From: Bacteroidota bacterium
GTDB taxonomy: Bacteria > Bacteroidota > Ignavibacteria > Ignavibacteriales > Melioribacteraceae
DNA: 6,308 nt
Direction: 5' to 3'
Assembly (NCBI GenBank): GCA_021812745.1
Contig: JAKAMS010000153.1
Coordinates: forward strand, 1 to 6,308
Below, in pieces: positions 6,143 to 6,308 of this stretch. A model generated the notes under the pieces. It saw nothing but the letters and a program-made list of their open reading frames with translations, made no database searches and was not told the DNA's origin. Every line of letters begins with the position of its first letter. The stretch's first letter is position 1. Position numbers and translations under genes: made by a program.

Positions 6143-6308
6143 TTATTTAGCAATACTTAATGCCGATGAAGAAAGTTTTTCAATCTCGTCAAATTTTTTA
6201 TTAGAAATAAGCTCGCTCTTCACCATCCAGCTTCCGCCGCAAGCCAGCACTTTGGGAAATTGTAAATAACTGAGAAGATTTTTCTCATCAATCCCGCCGG
6301 TAGGAATA
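6143..6308 (-). CDS. eda: KDPG/KHG aldolase, C-terminal fragment (5' end outside window)
   Basis: This is the last 54 residues of 2-keto-3-deoxy-6-phosphogluconate aldolase, cytoplasmic, which splits KDPG into pyruvate and glyceraldehyde-3-phosphate at the end of the hexuronate and Entner-Doudoroff routes. What is seen: the fragment opens with IPTGGID, the phosphate-binding loop of the TIM barrel, followed by a NLLSYL helix, then LACGGSWMV, the second phosphate-binding loop, and a final amphipathic helix that ends at a TAA stop. This order and spacing match the C-terminus of the Eda family closely. The Schiff-base lysine and the catalytic glutamate are upstream of the window edge and cannot be checked. 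The next gene starts 62 bases downstream with no terminator-like hairpin plus U-tract between, so the two are probably co-transcribed. Its presence next to uxaC supports the isomerase route to KDPG. Identification is secure even though the gene is cut by the window. Confidence 0.93.
   Translation of the reverse strand, partial: IPTGGIDEKNLLSYLQFPKVLACGGSWMVKSELISNKKFDEIEKLSSSALSIAK

Overview
The window is AT-rich and every supported gene lies on the minus strand, so it reads from position 6308 down to 1. In transcription order it holds the C-terminal end of a KDPG aldolase (eda), a hexuronate-type MFS transporter (exuT-like), a complete glucuronate/galacturonate isomerase (uxaC), a LacI-family regulator, a secreted GH28 polygalacturonase-type glycoside hydrolase, and, after a 307-base gap, the N-terminal end of a secreted protein that looks like the uncharacterised DUF4861 family. 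This is a compact pectin/galacturonate utilisation locus.

The parts fit one pathway. The GH28 enzyme, exported by its signal peptide, should cut polygalacturonate, and its sequence looks more like the exo-acting branch that releases monomers. The MFS protein would import galacturonate/glucuronate. UxaC isomerises it to tagaturonate/fructuronate, and Eda splits the end product KDPG into pyruvate and glyceraldehyde-3-phosphate. The intermediate enzymes (UxaB/UxuB, UxaA/UxuA, KdgK) are not in the window and would have to lie beyond the 6308 edge or elsewhere. The LacI-type protein sits in the middle of the locus and is the obvious candidate regulator.

Organism: the low GC content, the combination of UxaC, ExuT-type MFS, a LacI regulator with a 'KALRGHPDIS' DNA-binding domain, an AT-rich GH28 and a DUF4861-like protein suggest a member of the Bacteroidota/Ignavibacteriota (FCB) group. 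This is inferred from family resemblance only. Several genes have clear GGAG Shine-Dalgarno sequences, which argues mildly for Ignavibacteria-like bacteria over classical Bacteroidetes, where such sites are weak. There is no SusC/SusD pair in the window.

Non-coding parts: the gaps between eda, transporter, uxaC, regulator and GH28 are short (62, 21, 62 and 36 bases) and hold no GC-rich terminator, so read-through is plausible. The uxaC-regulator gap contains a good sigma70-like promoter placed so close to the regulator ATG that its transcript would be almost leaderless. The eda-transporter gap can fold so that the transporter Shine-Dalgarno is paired. The 438-744 gap holds a strong hairpin just after the GH28 stop, a sigma70-like promoter candidate flanked by an inverted repeat, and two copies of GAAGGAGA before the last gene. 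Most of the window is recognisable biology; the least explained elements are the DUF4861-like protein and the leader structures.
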